From the NCBI RefSeq assembly GCF_014359905.1, contig NZ_JACIYP010000002.1, forward strand, positions 1 through 64,000: a stretch of DNA of 64,000 nucleotides, read 5' to 3'. Origin of the DNA: Hoeflea sp. (GTDB lineage: Bacteria > Pseudomonadota > Alphaproteobacteria > Rhizobiales > Rhizobiaceae). Below the pieces are notes generated by a model, which did not search any database, was not told the DNA's origin, and saw nothing but the letters and a program-made list of their open reading frames with translations. Position numbers and translations under genes: made by a program. This document shows positions 46,004 through 54,382 of this stretch, in pieces (the stretch's first letter is position 1; every line of letters begins with the position of its first letter).

Positions 46004-48055
46004 TCATTCAGCGTCGGTGAGGCGGATCAGCGCGTCGACGGCGACGGCGTCGCCATTGCGCGCGATCAGCGGATTGACTTCCAGTTCGACGACCCGGTCC
46101 GCGTGGGCGGCGGCATAATGACAGATCGACAGCACCGCGTCGCAGAGCGCGTCCATGTCCACGGCGGGCTTGCCGCGATAGCCTGAAAACAGGGGGGCGA
46201 TGCGCAGGCTTTGCAGCGCCATCCTGATCCCGGAACGATTCACGGGCAACAGCAGGCTTGCCGTGTCGCCCAGGATCTCGGTGAGCACGCCGCCGGCGCC
46301 GAGCGTCAGCAGGAAAGCGCCGGTCGGGTCCCTGGTGATGCCGACAAGCACTTCGGCGACCCCGCCGACAATCATTTCCTCGGCCAGGAACCCGGTGGCG
46401 GTGTCCTGCATGTTGCGGGCCGCGGCTTCGAGCTGCGCCGGGTCGCCTATATTAAGCGCCACCAGGCCGGCCTCGCTCTTGTGCGCGACGCCGGTTCCCT
46501 TGAGCGCCAGGGGATAGTTCAATCCGGACGCACGCGCGATCAGCTCTTCGACCGACCTGGCCGCGACCGACCGGGGAACGCCGAGCCCAAAAGCCGCAAG
46601 CGCCTGCTTGGACGCGGCTTCGCTGAGAATCGAGGGGCTGCCCGCGGCCTCGGTAGCGAGCACCAGCGGTTGCGGGGCGTCCTTGTCCAACCGCCCGGCG
46701 GCAATGGCCGCGGAGATCGCGGCGATGCCCTCGCTCATGCCGTGCAGCACGGCGATGCCGCCCTCCATGAAGGCGCGCGTGAAATGGTCCGACATGTTTT
46801 CCGGCAGGCTCGCCAGCACCGCCACGCGCGCGCCGGTGGCGGCCTTGGCGGCCAGGATCGCGTCGACGGCGCATTGATAGCCGGATGGGTCGCAGCGGTC
46901 GGCGCGCGGCATGTCGAGGACGAAGACCGAGAGATCGAAGCTGCCAGACATCACGGTCGAGAACACCCGGGTCATCCGCGGCGTGTCGCCCCAGATGAAG
47001 GTGTGGTAGTCGAGCGGATTGGCGATGGTGACGATCGGCCCGAGCTCGGCCTTCAGCGCCGCGCGCTGGCCGGATTCGAAGTCAGTGAAATCGATCAGCG
47101 TGCCGCCGCTCAGATCCGCCATCAGGCTCGCCTCGCCGCCCGAGCAGCTGACCGAGCAGACCGAGGCGCCGGGCAGCGGGCCGATCATGTGCAGGAGCTT
47201 CAGGGTTTCGAGGAAGACCGCGATGGTCTCGACCTCGATGATGCCGAGGCGCCTGAGCAGCGCGGAGCCTGCCGCGGCACTTCCCGCGAGCGACGCCGTG
47301 TGTGTCATGGTCGCCGCGCGGGCCTTGTCGGAGCGGCCGATCTTGATGGCAACCACCGGCTTGCGTTTTGCCCTCGCCTTCGCGGCGAAGGCTTCGAGCG
47401 CCCGGATGTCGCCAAAGCCTTCGAGATAGAGCCCGATCGCCGTGACCCGGTCGTCGTCGAGAAGGCCTGCGGCGATGTCGCTGGCGCCAACCTGGGCCTG
47501 GTTGCCGGCGGCAACCACATAGGCGATCGGCAGGCCGCGCGCCTGCATGGTCATGTTGATGGCGATGTTGGAGGACTGGGCGACGATCGCCACGCCGCTG
47601 TCCACCGGCAGGCCGCCATGCTGGTCGGGCCACAGTGTGACATTGTCGAGATAGTTCAAAAGACCGTAGCAGTTGGGTCCGAGGATCGGCATGTCCCCCG
47701 CAGCCGCGATCAGGCGGGTCTGCAGCTCGGCGCCGCCCGCGGTTTCGGCTTCGCTTTCGAGAAAGCCCGAGGCGAAGCAGGTGGCGCCACCCGCGCCCAT
47801 GGCGCTGAGCTTTTCCACCACCTCGATGGTGGCGTCGCGGTTGACGCCGATGAAGCTGGCGTCGGGCGCCGACGGCAAATCATGGATCGAAGCCAGGCAC
47901 GGCACGCCGAGGATGTCGGCGCGCTTCGGGTTGACCGGCCAGATCTCGCCGTCAAAGCCGGATTTCTTGAGCTGGGCCACGACATTGACCGCCCAACCGC
48001 CGCCGAACAGCGCGATGGACCGGGGCCTCAGCAGGCGGGAGAGATCACGGGTCAT
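46004..48055 (-). CDS. NDP-forming acyl-CoA synthetase (acetate-CoA ligase family), carnitine operon
   Basis: A 683-residue single-chain CoA ligase of the ADP-forming type. The N-terminal CoA-binding domain starts RPRSIALFGGGWAVNVVAQL, followed by succinyl-CoA-synthetase-like domains (GPNCYGLLNYL; MTHTASLAGS, whose His matches the phosphohistidine of the family) and a C-terminal ATP-grasp domain (PLALKGTGVAHKSEAGLVAL; EVNPLIARNGDAVAVDALI). It overlaps the Rdx gene by four bases. In this operon it should activate gamma-butyrobetaine, crotonobetaine or carnitine to the CoA ester, taking the role of the AMP-forming CaiC of enteric bacteria (inference). Confidence 0.88.
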   Translation of the reverse strand: MTRDLSRLLRPRSIALFGGGWAVNVVAQLKKSGFDGEIWPVNPKRADILGVPCLASIHDLPSAPDASFIGVNRDATIEVVEKLSAMGAGGATCFASGFLESEAETAGGAELQTRLIAAAGDMPILGPNCYGLLNYLDNVTLWPDQHGGLPVDSGVAIVAQSSNIAINMTMQARGLPIAYVVAAGNQAQVGASDIAAGLLDDDRVTAIGLYLEGFGDIRALEAFAAKARAKRKPVVAIKIGRSDKARAATMTHTASLAGSAAAGSALLRRLGIIEVETIAVFLETLKLLHMIGPLPGASVCSVSCSGGEASLMADLSGGTLIDFTDFESGQRAALKAELGPIVTIANPLDYHTFIWGDTPRMTRVFSTVMSGSFDLSVFVLDMPRADRCDPSGYQCAVDAILAAKAATGARVAVLASLPENMSDHFTRAFMEGGIAVLHGMSEGIAAISAAIAAGRLDKDAPQPLVLATEAAGSPSILSEAASKQALAAFGLGVPRSVAARSVEELIARASGLNYPLALKGTGVAHKSEAGLVALNIGDPAQLEAAARNMQDTATGFLAEEMIVGGVAEVLVGITRDPTGAFLLTLGAGGVLTEILGDTASLLLPVNRSGIRMALQSLRIAPLFSGYRGKPAVDMDALCDAVLSICHYAAAHADRVVELEVNPLIARNGDAVAVDALIRLTDAE

Positions 48056-48339
48056 TCATCGACCTTCGAATGCTCGAGGTGGCCCAGATCGCGGTCCGGA
48101 TCGACGCGGTCGCGCACCCTGCCCTTGAGCGCCTTCACGTCCGGGAAGCCGCCGTCGCTTGTGCGGTCCCAGATCAGCTCGCCGTCCACCTCGATGGTGA
48201 AGACGCCGCCGGTACCGGGCACGAGCGTGACCGAGCCCAATTCCTCCGAGAAGGTCGAGAGCAGTTCCTGCGCCATCCAGCCGGCGCGCAGCATCCAGTT
48301 GCACTGGCGACAATAGGTGATCGTGACGGCCGGTTTCAT
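48052..48339 (-). CDS. SelT/SelW/SelH (Rdx) family selenoprotein-like protein with CxxC
   Basis: A 95-residue thioredoxin-like mini-protein with ITYCRQCNWMLRAGWMAQEL; the C-R-Q-C motif corresponds to the Cys-x-x-Sec/Cys redox site of Rdx proteins. GTGGVFTIEVDGELIWDR and the ending DPDRDLGHLEHSKVDE fit rhizobial members. I prefer ATG 48339 (GGAG nine bases upstream) because family similarity begins there; GTG 48375 overlaps the acyl-CoA dehydrogenase stop and would add 12 residues. It sits inside the carnitine operon and overlaps the CoA ligase gene by four bases, but its role there is not known. Confidence 0.82.
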   Translation of the reverse strand: MKPAVTITYCRQCNWMLRAGWMAQELLSTFSEELGSVTLVPGTGGVFTIEVDGELIWDRTSDGGFPDVKALKGRVRDRVDPDRDLGHLEHSKVDE

Positions 48340-48371
48340 GCCTGTGGGCTCCACTGCTGCGCCGATGTCGA

Positions 48372-49535
48372 TCACGCCCCGAACGGCCTGAGCAGCGCGC
48401 GCGAGATGATGTGGCGCTGGATTTCCGACGTGCCTTCCCAGATGCGCTCGATGCGGGCGTCGCGCCAGATGCGTTCGAGCGGCAGCTCGTCCATCAGGCC
48501 CATGCCGCCATGGATCTGGATCGCCTCGTCGGCGACCATGGCGAGCATTTCGGTGGCCTTGAGCTTGGCCATGGCCATGTCGGAATCGGTCGCCGTGCCC
48601 TGGTCGAACTTCCAGCCGGCCTCAAGGATCATCAGCTCGGCGGCCTTCATCTCCATCGCCATGTCGGCCAACTTGAAGGAAACGCCCTGGAACTTGCCGA
48701 TCGGCTGACCAAACTGTTCGCGCGTCGCCGCCCATTCGACCGAGTGCCTGAAGGCGCGGTCGGCGCGGCCGAGACAGGTGGCGCCGACCTGCAGGCGCGT
48801 GGCGCCGAGCCAGGTGTTGGCGACCTCGAAGCCCTTGTGGACCTCGCCCAGCACGTTCTCGGCGGGGATGCGGCAATTGTCGAATTCGAGAATGGCGTTG
48901 GTGTAGCCGCGGTGCGAGACGTTGCGGTAGCCGTCGCGGACGGCGTAGCCGGGCGTGCCCTTGTCGACGAAGAAGGCCGTGATCAGCTTCTTCTTTCCGC
49001 GCGGCGTGTCCTCCTCGCCGGTTGCCATGAAGGCGATGGTGAAATCGGCGATGTCGGCGTGTGAGATGAAATGCTTGGTGCCGTTGAGCACCCAGTCGGT
49101 TCCCTCCTGCCTGGCGCTGGCCTTCATGCCGCGCAGATCGGAGCCGGCGCCGGGCTCGGTCATGGCCAGGCAGTCCCATTTCTCGCCGGCGACGCAAGGG
49201 TCGAGATAGCGGGCCCGCTGTTCCGGCGTGCCGGCGCAGAGGATGTTGGAGGGCCGCGCCACGCAGGTCCAGTGCAGCGCATAATTGGCGCGGCCCAGTT
49301 CCTTCTCGTACAAGAGCCAGGTCGGCGTATCGAGGCCCGCGCCGCCGAATTCCTCGGGGATGTTGGCGGCGTAGAGGCCGGCGGCGATGGCTTTCTGCTG
49401 CAACTCGCGCACCAGATCGATGTCGAGATGGCCGGTCCGTTCGATCTGGGCCTCGTGGGGATAGAGTTCGTTCTCGACGAAGGCCCGCGTGGTCTCGACG
49501 ATCATCTCCTGTTCCTGGGTCAGTCCGAAATCCAT
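48372..49535 (-). CDS. Acyl-CoA dehydrogenase, likely gamma-butyrobetainyl/crotonobetainyl-CoA (CaiA-like)
   Basis: FAD-dependent dehydrogenase of 387 residues. It has MDFGLTQEQEMIVETTRAFV at the start, CLAMTEPGAGSDLRGMKASA (about 132), GTKHFISHADIADFTIAFMA, and the C-terminal GGMGLMDELPLERIWRDARI with WEGTSEIQRHI, where the catalytic base lies. The gene comes four bases after the SDR. In carnitine operons such enzymes interconvert gamma-butyrobetainyl-CoA and crotonobetainyl-CoA, which would feed the CaiD-like hydratase. The assignment to this substrate is from context. Confidence 0.87.
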   Translation of the reverse strand: MDFGLTQEQEMIVETTRAFVENELYPHEAQIERTGHLDIDLVRELQQKAIAAGLYAANIPEEFGGAGLDTPTWLLYEKELGRANYALHWTCVARPSNILCAGTPEQRARYLDPCVAGEKWDCLAMTEPGAGSDLRGMKASARQEGTDWVLNGTKHFISHADIADFTIAFMATGEEDTPRGKKKLITAFFVDKGTPGYAVRDGYRNVSHRGYTNAILEFDNCRIPAENVLGEVHKGFEVANTWLGATRLQVGATCLGRADRAFRHSVEWAATREQFGQPIGKFQGVSFKLADMAMEMKAAELMILEAGWKFDQGTATDSDMAMAKLKATEMLAMVADEAIQIHGGMGLMDELPLERIWRDARIERIWEGTSEIQRHIISRALLRPFGA

Positions 49536-49539
49536 AGTC

Positions 49540-50301
49540 TCACACCTTCGGGTCTGGGTTTTCAGTATGGCCGTCGACGGCGATCACCTGGCCGGAGACC
49601 AGCCGGGCGCCATCGGAGGCGAGGAACACCGCCATGTTGGCGACGTCCCGGGCAGTCATGAAGGAGCGCATCGACACGCCCGCCTCGTAGCCGGCCCTTA
49701 TGATCTCGGGCGTCGTTCCCTTGGCCTTGGCCTCGCGCACGATGACGCCGTCGATGCGCGGTCCCTCGACGCAGCCCGGCGCGATCGCGTTGGCGCGGAT
49801 GCCATAGGGGCCGAGTTCCATGGCGAGCGTCTTCATCAGCCCGAGCACCGCCCATTTCGCCGACGCATAGGGCGCGCGGTTGGGGAAGCCGTAGAGGCCG
49901 GCATTGGACGAGGTGATCACGATCACGCCTGATTTCTGCACCTTCATCATCGGCGCCGCGTATTTTGCCGCCAGGAACGCGCCCTCGAGATTGACCGCGA
50001 CGCAACGGCGGAAATCCTCGGGCTCGACATCCTCGACCAGCGCCGTGGGACCGGCGATGCCGGCATTGGCGCAGACGACGTCGATGCCGCCCCATTGGCT
50101 CTCGATCAGGGCGAAGACCTCGCGCATGTGGGCGGGATCGCTCGCATCACCCACTGACTTAAGCCAGGCATCGGGACACGCGGCGAGTGCGGACCCGTCC
50201 ATGTCGGTGACGAGGACACGGGCGCCCTCGTCCGCAAACGTCTCGGCCATGGCCTTGCCGATGCCCGATCCGCCGCCGGTGATGAGGACGCGCTTGCTCA
50301 T
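49540..50301 (-). CDS. SDR-family oxidoreductase of the carnitine operon
   Basis: A 253-residue classical short-chain dehydrogenase: NAD(P)-binding VLITGGGSGIGKAMAETFAD (about 5-24), VCANAGIAG (about 77), catalytic Ser in ITSSNAGLYG, Tyr-Lys in APYASAKWAVLGLMKT (about 145) and VSGQVIAVDGHTENPD at the end. It overlaps the carnitine dehydrogenase gene by four bases. It probably acts on a hydroxyacid or hydroxyacyl-CoA of the pathway; a role on D-carnitine or in beta-oxidation is possible but not shown. Confidence 0.88.
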   Translation of the reverse strand: MSKRVLITGGGSGIGKAMAETFADEGARVLVTDMDGSALAACPDAWLKSVGDASDPAHMREVFALIESQWGGIDVVCANAGIAGPTALVEDVEPEDFRRCVAVNLEGAFLAAKYAAPMMKVQKSGVIVITSSNAGLYGFPNRAPYASAKWAVLGLMKTLAMELGPYGIRANAIAPGCVEGPRIDGVIVREAKAKGTTPEIIRAGYEAGVSMRSFMTARDVANMAVFLASDGARLVSGQVIAVDGHTENPDPKV

Positions 50302-51737
50302 CCCTGGTCCCGCATGCTCGCGGGCCTGGGCAGCTTCGCCTGGGCCTCGCCGAGTGCGGTGATCTTCGCAAGCACCTCGCCTTCCGGCTCGCAGGACTTG
50401 CGGGTCTTGAGCGAGACATGGACGAGGAGCTGGTTGCAGGTGGCGAGCAACTCGTCATCCGAGCTACGGATCATCTCGTGATAGAGCCTCAGCTTCTTGC
50501 CACGGGCCTCAAGCACCTGGGTGCGGACGTGGATGACGTCGCCGAGATGGGTCTCGCTCAGATACCCGATCTCGTTGGCGACGGTGAAGTAGGACAGGCC
50601 ACTGTCAATATAGGCCTGGTCGGCGCCGACCATGCCCATCACCACATCGCCGGCATCGGAAAACACCTGGCCGTAGCGGCTCTCGTTCATGTGGCCGTTG
50701 TAGTCCATCCAGTCGACCGGGATGACGCGCGCGAGCGTGGTGAGCGGGGCGGAAATGTCAGTCGGCAGCGGCGGCCTGTTGCGTGCGTCGTGGAGATTGA
50801 GCAGTTCGCCGGCGCCGTAATTGCGCGGCTTCAGCGCCCGCATGATCGACACCAGATTGTCGTCGCGGATCCGTTCGAGCTCGCGGATCGAATATTTGCC
50901 CGACTGCGCGTCCGACTGGTCGGCGATCATGTCGGTGAGCTCCTGGGTCAGCTCCGGCACGTCCATCAGCTTGGTCCAGGGCCAGCTGAGGCAGGGGCCA
51001 AACTGGGCGATGAAATGGCGCATGCCGGCCTCGCCGCCGGCGATGCGGTAGGTCTCGAACAGGCCCATCTGCGCCCAGCGCATGCCGAAGCCGTAACGGA
51101 TGACGTCGTCGATCTCCTGGGTGGTGGCGATGCCGTCCTTGACCAGCCACAGCGCCTCGCGCCAGACGGCCTCAAGAAACCGGTCGGCGATGTGGGCGTC
51201 AATCTCCTTGCGCACGATCAGCGGCTTCATGCCGATGGCTTCGAGCACTTCGGCGGCGCGGTGCAGCGTCGCCTCGACGCCGACCAGTTCGATCACAGGC
51301 AGCAGGTAGACCGGGTTGAAGGGGTGGGCGACGAAGATCTGCTCGGGGCGCGCGGCATTCTGCTGCAGCTCGGAGGGTTTGAAGCCCGAGGTCGACGAGC
51401 CGATCAGCGCATCAGTGCGGCAGTGCTTCTGGATCTCGGCCAGGATGACATGCTTGATGTCGAGGCGCTCGGGCGCGCTTTCCTGGATCCAGTCGGCGTC
51501 GGCAACCGCCTCGGCGATGGACGCGGCATAGGTGAGCCGGCCTTCCTTCGGCACGGCGACATCGGACAGCGCGGGCAGCGAGCGCCTTGCATTGGCGAGC
51601 ACTTCGCCCACCTTGCGCTCGACCTCGGGATCGGGGTCGGAGACGACGACGTCCCAGCCGTTCAGAAGGAACCGGGCGGCCCAGCCGCCGCCGATGACAC
51701 CGCCGCCGATGATGGCGGCCTTCTTGATTTCGCTCAT
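50298..51737 (-). CDS. lcdH: L-carnitine 3-dehydrogenase fused to a thioesterase domain
   Basis: A 479-residue two-domain enzyme. Residues 1 to about 320 are a 3-hydroxyacyl-CoA-dehydrogenase-like carnitine dehydrogenase with NAD-binding KKAAIIGGGVIGGGWAARFL, SSTSGFKPSEL and AHPFNPVYLLPVIELVG. Residues about 335-470 are a hot-dog thioesterase (VIPVDWMDYNGHMNESRYGQ; LRLYHEMIRSSDDELLATC). The first half oxidises L-carnitine to 3-dehydrocarnitine; the second probably frees glycine betaine from betainyl-CoA made by the BKACE protein. This fusion is known from carnitine gene clusters. It overlaps both neighbours by four bases. Confidence 0.93.
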   Translation of the reverse strand: MSEIKKAAIIGGGVIGGGWAARFLLNGWDVVVSDPDPEVERKVGEVLANARRSLPALSDVAVPKEGRLTYAASIAEAVADADWIQESAPERLDIKHVILAEIQKHCRTDALIGSSTSGFKPSELQQNAARPEQIFVAHPFNPVYLLPVIELVGVEATLHRAAEVLEAIGMKPLIVRKEIDAHIADRFLEAVWREALWLVKDGIATTQEIDDVIRYGFGMRWAQMGLFETYRIAGGEAGMRHFIAQFGPCLSWPWTKLMDVPELTQELTDMIADQSDAQSGKYSIRELERIRDDNLVSIMRALKPRNYGAGELLNLHDARNRPPLPTDISAPLTTLARVIPVDWMDYNGHMNESRYGQVFSDAGDVVMGMVGADQAYIDSGLSYFTVANEIGYLSETHLGDVIHVRTQVLEARGKKLRLYHEMIRSSDDELLATCNQLLVHVSLKTRKSCEPEGEVLAKITALGEAQAKLPRPASMRDQG

Positions 51738-52354
51738 GCGTTTCGCCCTTCGGCAACAGTTGGATCGGTGAGTGCGACGCGTTCGCCGGCGCGGATGACC
51801 GCCGGATCATAGGCCTTGCGGGCGAACACCTGTTCGACCATGGGCCGGAAGAAGTCGATGCTCTCGTGCGGATAGTCCGGATCGAAGCTCACCTGGTCCC
51901 AGCGCTCGCAGAAGGTGGCGCAGTCGTCGAAGCAGGGGTGGTCCCGATAGGCGTCGCGGGCATGCGGATTGCCGCCGACATGGTGAGCGTAATAGAGTTT
52001 CTGGAAATCGCCGTGCTTTTCCACCACCCAGGCGCATTGCTCGCGCACGAAGGGCCTGAGGATGGCGGCGGCATATTCGTCGTGATTGTAAGGCGCGTAG
52101 ATATCGCCGATGTCGTGCAGCAGCGCCGAGACCACCCAGTCCGTGTCGGCGCCGTCACGCCAGGCGCGGGTGGCCGATTGCAGCGAATGGCCGAGCCGGG
52201 TCACCTGATAGCCCGAGAGGCTTTCATCGAGCTCCACCAGGGCGCCGAGCAACCGCTCCGCGGTCTTTGCGGCATAGTCGATCTCGTGACGCGTGAGGAA
52301 CTCGTAGTCCTCCCGGTCGCCATCCTTCATCGCCGTGAACTTGACCTTCTCCAT
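51734..52354 (-). CDS. HD-domain protein of the carnitine operon (possible di-iron oxygenase)
   Basis: A 206-residue all-helical HD-fold protein. Metal ligand candidates are H in RLGHSLQSATRAWRDG, the HD pair in SALLHDIGDIYAPYN, and the two His of LYYAHHVGGNPHAR. HAYAD-like spacing and the acidic, aromatic insertions recall the mixed-valence di-iron HD oxygenases (MIOX, PhnZ, TmpB) as much as phosphohydrolases. I chose ATG 52354, after GAGGAGAG; the open frame from 52402 adds 16 poorly conserved residues. It is wedged between BKACE and carnitine dehydrogenase with a four-base overlap to the latter, so it is a real pathway component of unknown reaction. Confidence 0.82.
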   Translation of the reverse strand: MEKVKFTAMKDGDREDYEFLTRHEIDYAAKTAERLLGALVELDESLSGYQVTRLGHSLQSATRAWRDGADTDWVVSALLHDIGDIYAPYNHDEYAAAILRPFVREQCAWVVEKHGDFQKLYYAHHVGGNPHARDAYRDHPCFDDCATFCERWDQVSFDPDYPHESIDFFRPMVEQVFARKAYDPAVIRAGERVALTDPTVAEGRNA

Positions 52355-52391
52355 CACGCTCTCCTCCTCGGTGACACTCTGAAACGGTTCT

Positions 52392-53309
52392 TCAGGCCGC
52401 AATCGGCGCGCGCTTGGTCAGATTGAGCCGGGCGCGGACCTCGTCGGGACCGATGACGCGCGCGCCCATGTTCTCGACGATGGTGACCGCGCGCTCGACC
52501 AGCTGGGCGTTGGTGGCGAGCTGGCCCTTGCCGAGCCAGAGATTGTCCTCGAGACCGACGCGGACATTGCCGCCGGCGAGTACGGCGGCCGCCACATAGG
52601 CCATCTGGTTGCGGCCAAGCGCGAAGGCCGACCAGTTCCACTCGGCAGGCACATTGTTGACCATCGCCATGAAGGTGTTGAGATCGTCGGGCGCGCCCCA
52701 GGGAACGCCCATGCAGAGCTGCACAAGCGCGTCGGGCGCAAGCACGCCCTCCTTGACCAGTTCCTTGGCAAACCAGAGGTGGCCGGTGTCAAAGGCCTCG
52801 ATCTCGGGCTTGACGCCGAGCTGGGTCATCATGCCGCCCATGGCGCGCAGCATGCCCGGCGTGTTGGTCATGACGTAATCGGCCTCGGCGAAATTCATGG
52901 TTCCGCAATCGAGCGTGCAGATTTCCGGCAGGCATTCGAGCACATGCTTCATGCGTTCGGATGCGCCGGCCATGTCGGTGCCGACCGGATTGAGCGGCAG
53001 CGGCTTTTCGGTGGGACCGAACACCATGTCGCCGCCCATGCCGGCGGTCAGGTTCAGCACCACGTCGACATTGGCCTCCCGGATGCGCTCGGTGACCTCG
53101 CGGTAGAGCGCGACGTCGCGGCGCGGCTTGCCGGTCTCGGGATCGCGCACGTGGCAGTGGACGATCGCCGCACCCGCCTTCGCCGCATCGATGGCGGAAT
53201 TGGCGATCTGCTCGGGCGACCGCGGCACATGCGGGCTGCGGTCCTGGGTGGCGCCGGAGCCGGTGACGGCGCAGGTGATGAAGACCTCGCGGTTCATGGT
53301 CAGGGGCAT
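52392..53309 (-). CDS. Beta-keto acid cleavage enzyme (BKACE, DUF849), 3-dehydrocarnitine type
   Basis: A 305-residue Zn-dependent TIM barrel. Landmarks are REVFITCAVTGSGATQDRSP, AAIVHCHVRDPETGKPRRDV (Zn-binding His-x-His, about 48-50), LNLTAGMGGDMVFGP, TLDCGTMNFAEADYVMTNTP and a closing GGNVRVGLEDNLWLGKGQLA. Within the family, the carnitine-operon members join 3-dehydrocarnitine with acetyl-CoA to give acetoacetate and betainyl-CoA. AAAGGAGG lies eight bases before ATG 53309. It is the first gene of the operon, divergent from the GlxA/CdhR-type activator. Confidence 0.92.
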   Translation of the reverse strand: MPLTMNREVFITCAVTGSGATQDRSPHVPRSPEQIANSAIDAAKAGAAIVHCHVRDPETGKPRRDVALYREVTERIREANVDVVLNLTAGMGGDMVFGPTEKPLPLNPVGTDMAGASERMKHVLECLPEICTLDCGTMNFAEADYVMTNTPGMLRAMGGMMTQLGVKPEIEAFDTGHLWFAKELVKEGVLAPDALVQLCMGVPWGAPDDLNTFMAMVNNVPAEWNWSAFALGRNQMAYVAAAVLAGGNVRVGLEDNLWLGKGQLATNAQLVERAVTIVENMGARVIGPDEVRARLNLTKRAPIAA

Positions 53310-53385
53310 GGGGCATTCCTCCTTTTATGAGCGGGCCAATGATGACGGCCTTGCAGACCGATGCGATGCAATTTACGAAGAAATC

Positions 53386-54378
53386 ATGACACAAAACAAA
53401 GCGCTTTCGGCAATCGCAGGGCTCGGGCGACCGATCACGGTCGATGTTCTGCTCGTGCCCGGCTGCTCGCTGCTGACCGCGGCGAGCTCTGTCGAGCCGC
53501 TGAGGGCGGCCAACCGGCAGGCGGGCCGGATGGTGTTCGACTGGCGCTTCGTCTCGGTTGACGGGCATGCGCCGCTCACCTCCTCGGGCATCGCCTGGCC
53601 CGTCTCGGGCAGGCATGATCCGTCGGCGCCGCGCGACATTCTCGCGGTGGTGGCGGGCTTCGGCGCGGCGCAGATGACCGACCGAAAACTCACCGCGCAT
53701 CTCTACCGGGCGGCGCGCACCGCCACCATCGTCATCGGGATCGAATCGGGCGCCTGGCTGCTGGCGCGCACCGGGCTTCTCGACGACCACCGGGCCGCAA
53801 CCCATTGGGAAGATTTCGAGGAGTTCGCCGCTGCCTTCCCCAATGTCGATTTGAGGCCGGACCGCTACGTCATCGACGGCCGCTTCATCACCACCTCGGG
53901 CGCATCGCCGACGCTCGACATGATGGTGGATCTGGTGCGGCGGGTGCTAGGGCATCCCACGGCGCTCGACGTGGCGAGCAGCTTCGTCCATGACGACCTG
54001 CGCGCGGCCGGCGACGCGCAGGTCAATGTCACGCTCGGCGACGCCAGCCACGACCCGCGGCTGGTGCGCGCGATCCGGATCATGGAGACACATATCGACG
54101 CGCCGGTCAGCATCGCGGCCATCGCCAGACGGGTGTCGATGTCGGCGCGCGGCCTGGAACAATTGTTTACCCGTCAGCTGGGGCAGACGCCGGGCGCCTA
54201 TTTCCTGTCGCTCAGGCTGGCGGCGGCAAGGCGGCTGGTCAACGACACGCGGCTGACCATGACCGACATCGCGTCGCGCACCGGGTTCTCCTCGCAATCG
54301 GCGCTGTCGCGCGCCTTCAGCCGGCAATTCGGGATCTCGCCGACATCGAGCCGCAAGGGCCGCCCCAGCGTGGCCTGA
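53386..54378 (+). CDS. GlxA-family AraC-type activator, CdhR-like
   Basis: A 330-residue regulator: an N-terminal DJ-1/PfpI-like amidotransferase fold (about 20-190; VDVLLVPGCSLLTAASSVEP, IGIESGAWLLARTGLLDDH, TTSGASPTLDMMVDLVRRVL) and a C-terminal double AraC helix-turn-helix (about 225-320; VSIAAIARRVSMSARGLEQL, MTDIASRTGFSSQSALSRAF). This design matches CdhR and GbdR, which respond to carnitine and glycine betaine. I chose ATG 53386 since the open frame upstream overlaps the divergent BKACE gene. The 76-base gap to BKACE should hold its binding site. Confidence 0.9.
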   Translation: MTQNKALSAIAGLGRPITVDVLLVPGCSLLTAASSVEPLRAANRQAGRMVFDWRFVSVDGHAPLTSSGIAWPVSGRHDPSAPRDILAVVAGFGAAQMTDRKLTAHLYRAARTATIVIGIESGAWLLARTGLLDDHRAATHWEDFEEFAAAFPNVDLRPDRYVIDGRFITTSGASPTLDMMVDLVRRVLGHPTALDVASSFVHDDLRAAGDAQVNVTLGDASHDPRLVRAIRIMETHIDAPVSIAAIARRVSMSARGLEQLFTRQLGQTPGAYFLSLRLAAARRLVNDTRLTMTDIASRTGFSSQSALSRAFSRQFGISPTSSRKGRPSVA

Positions 54379-54382
54379 CGGC

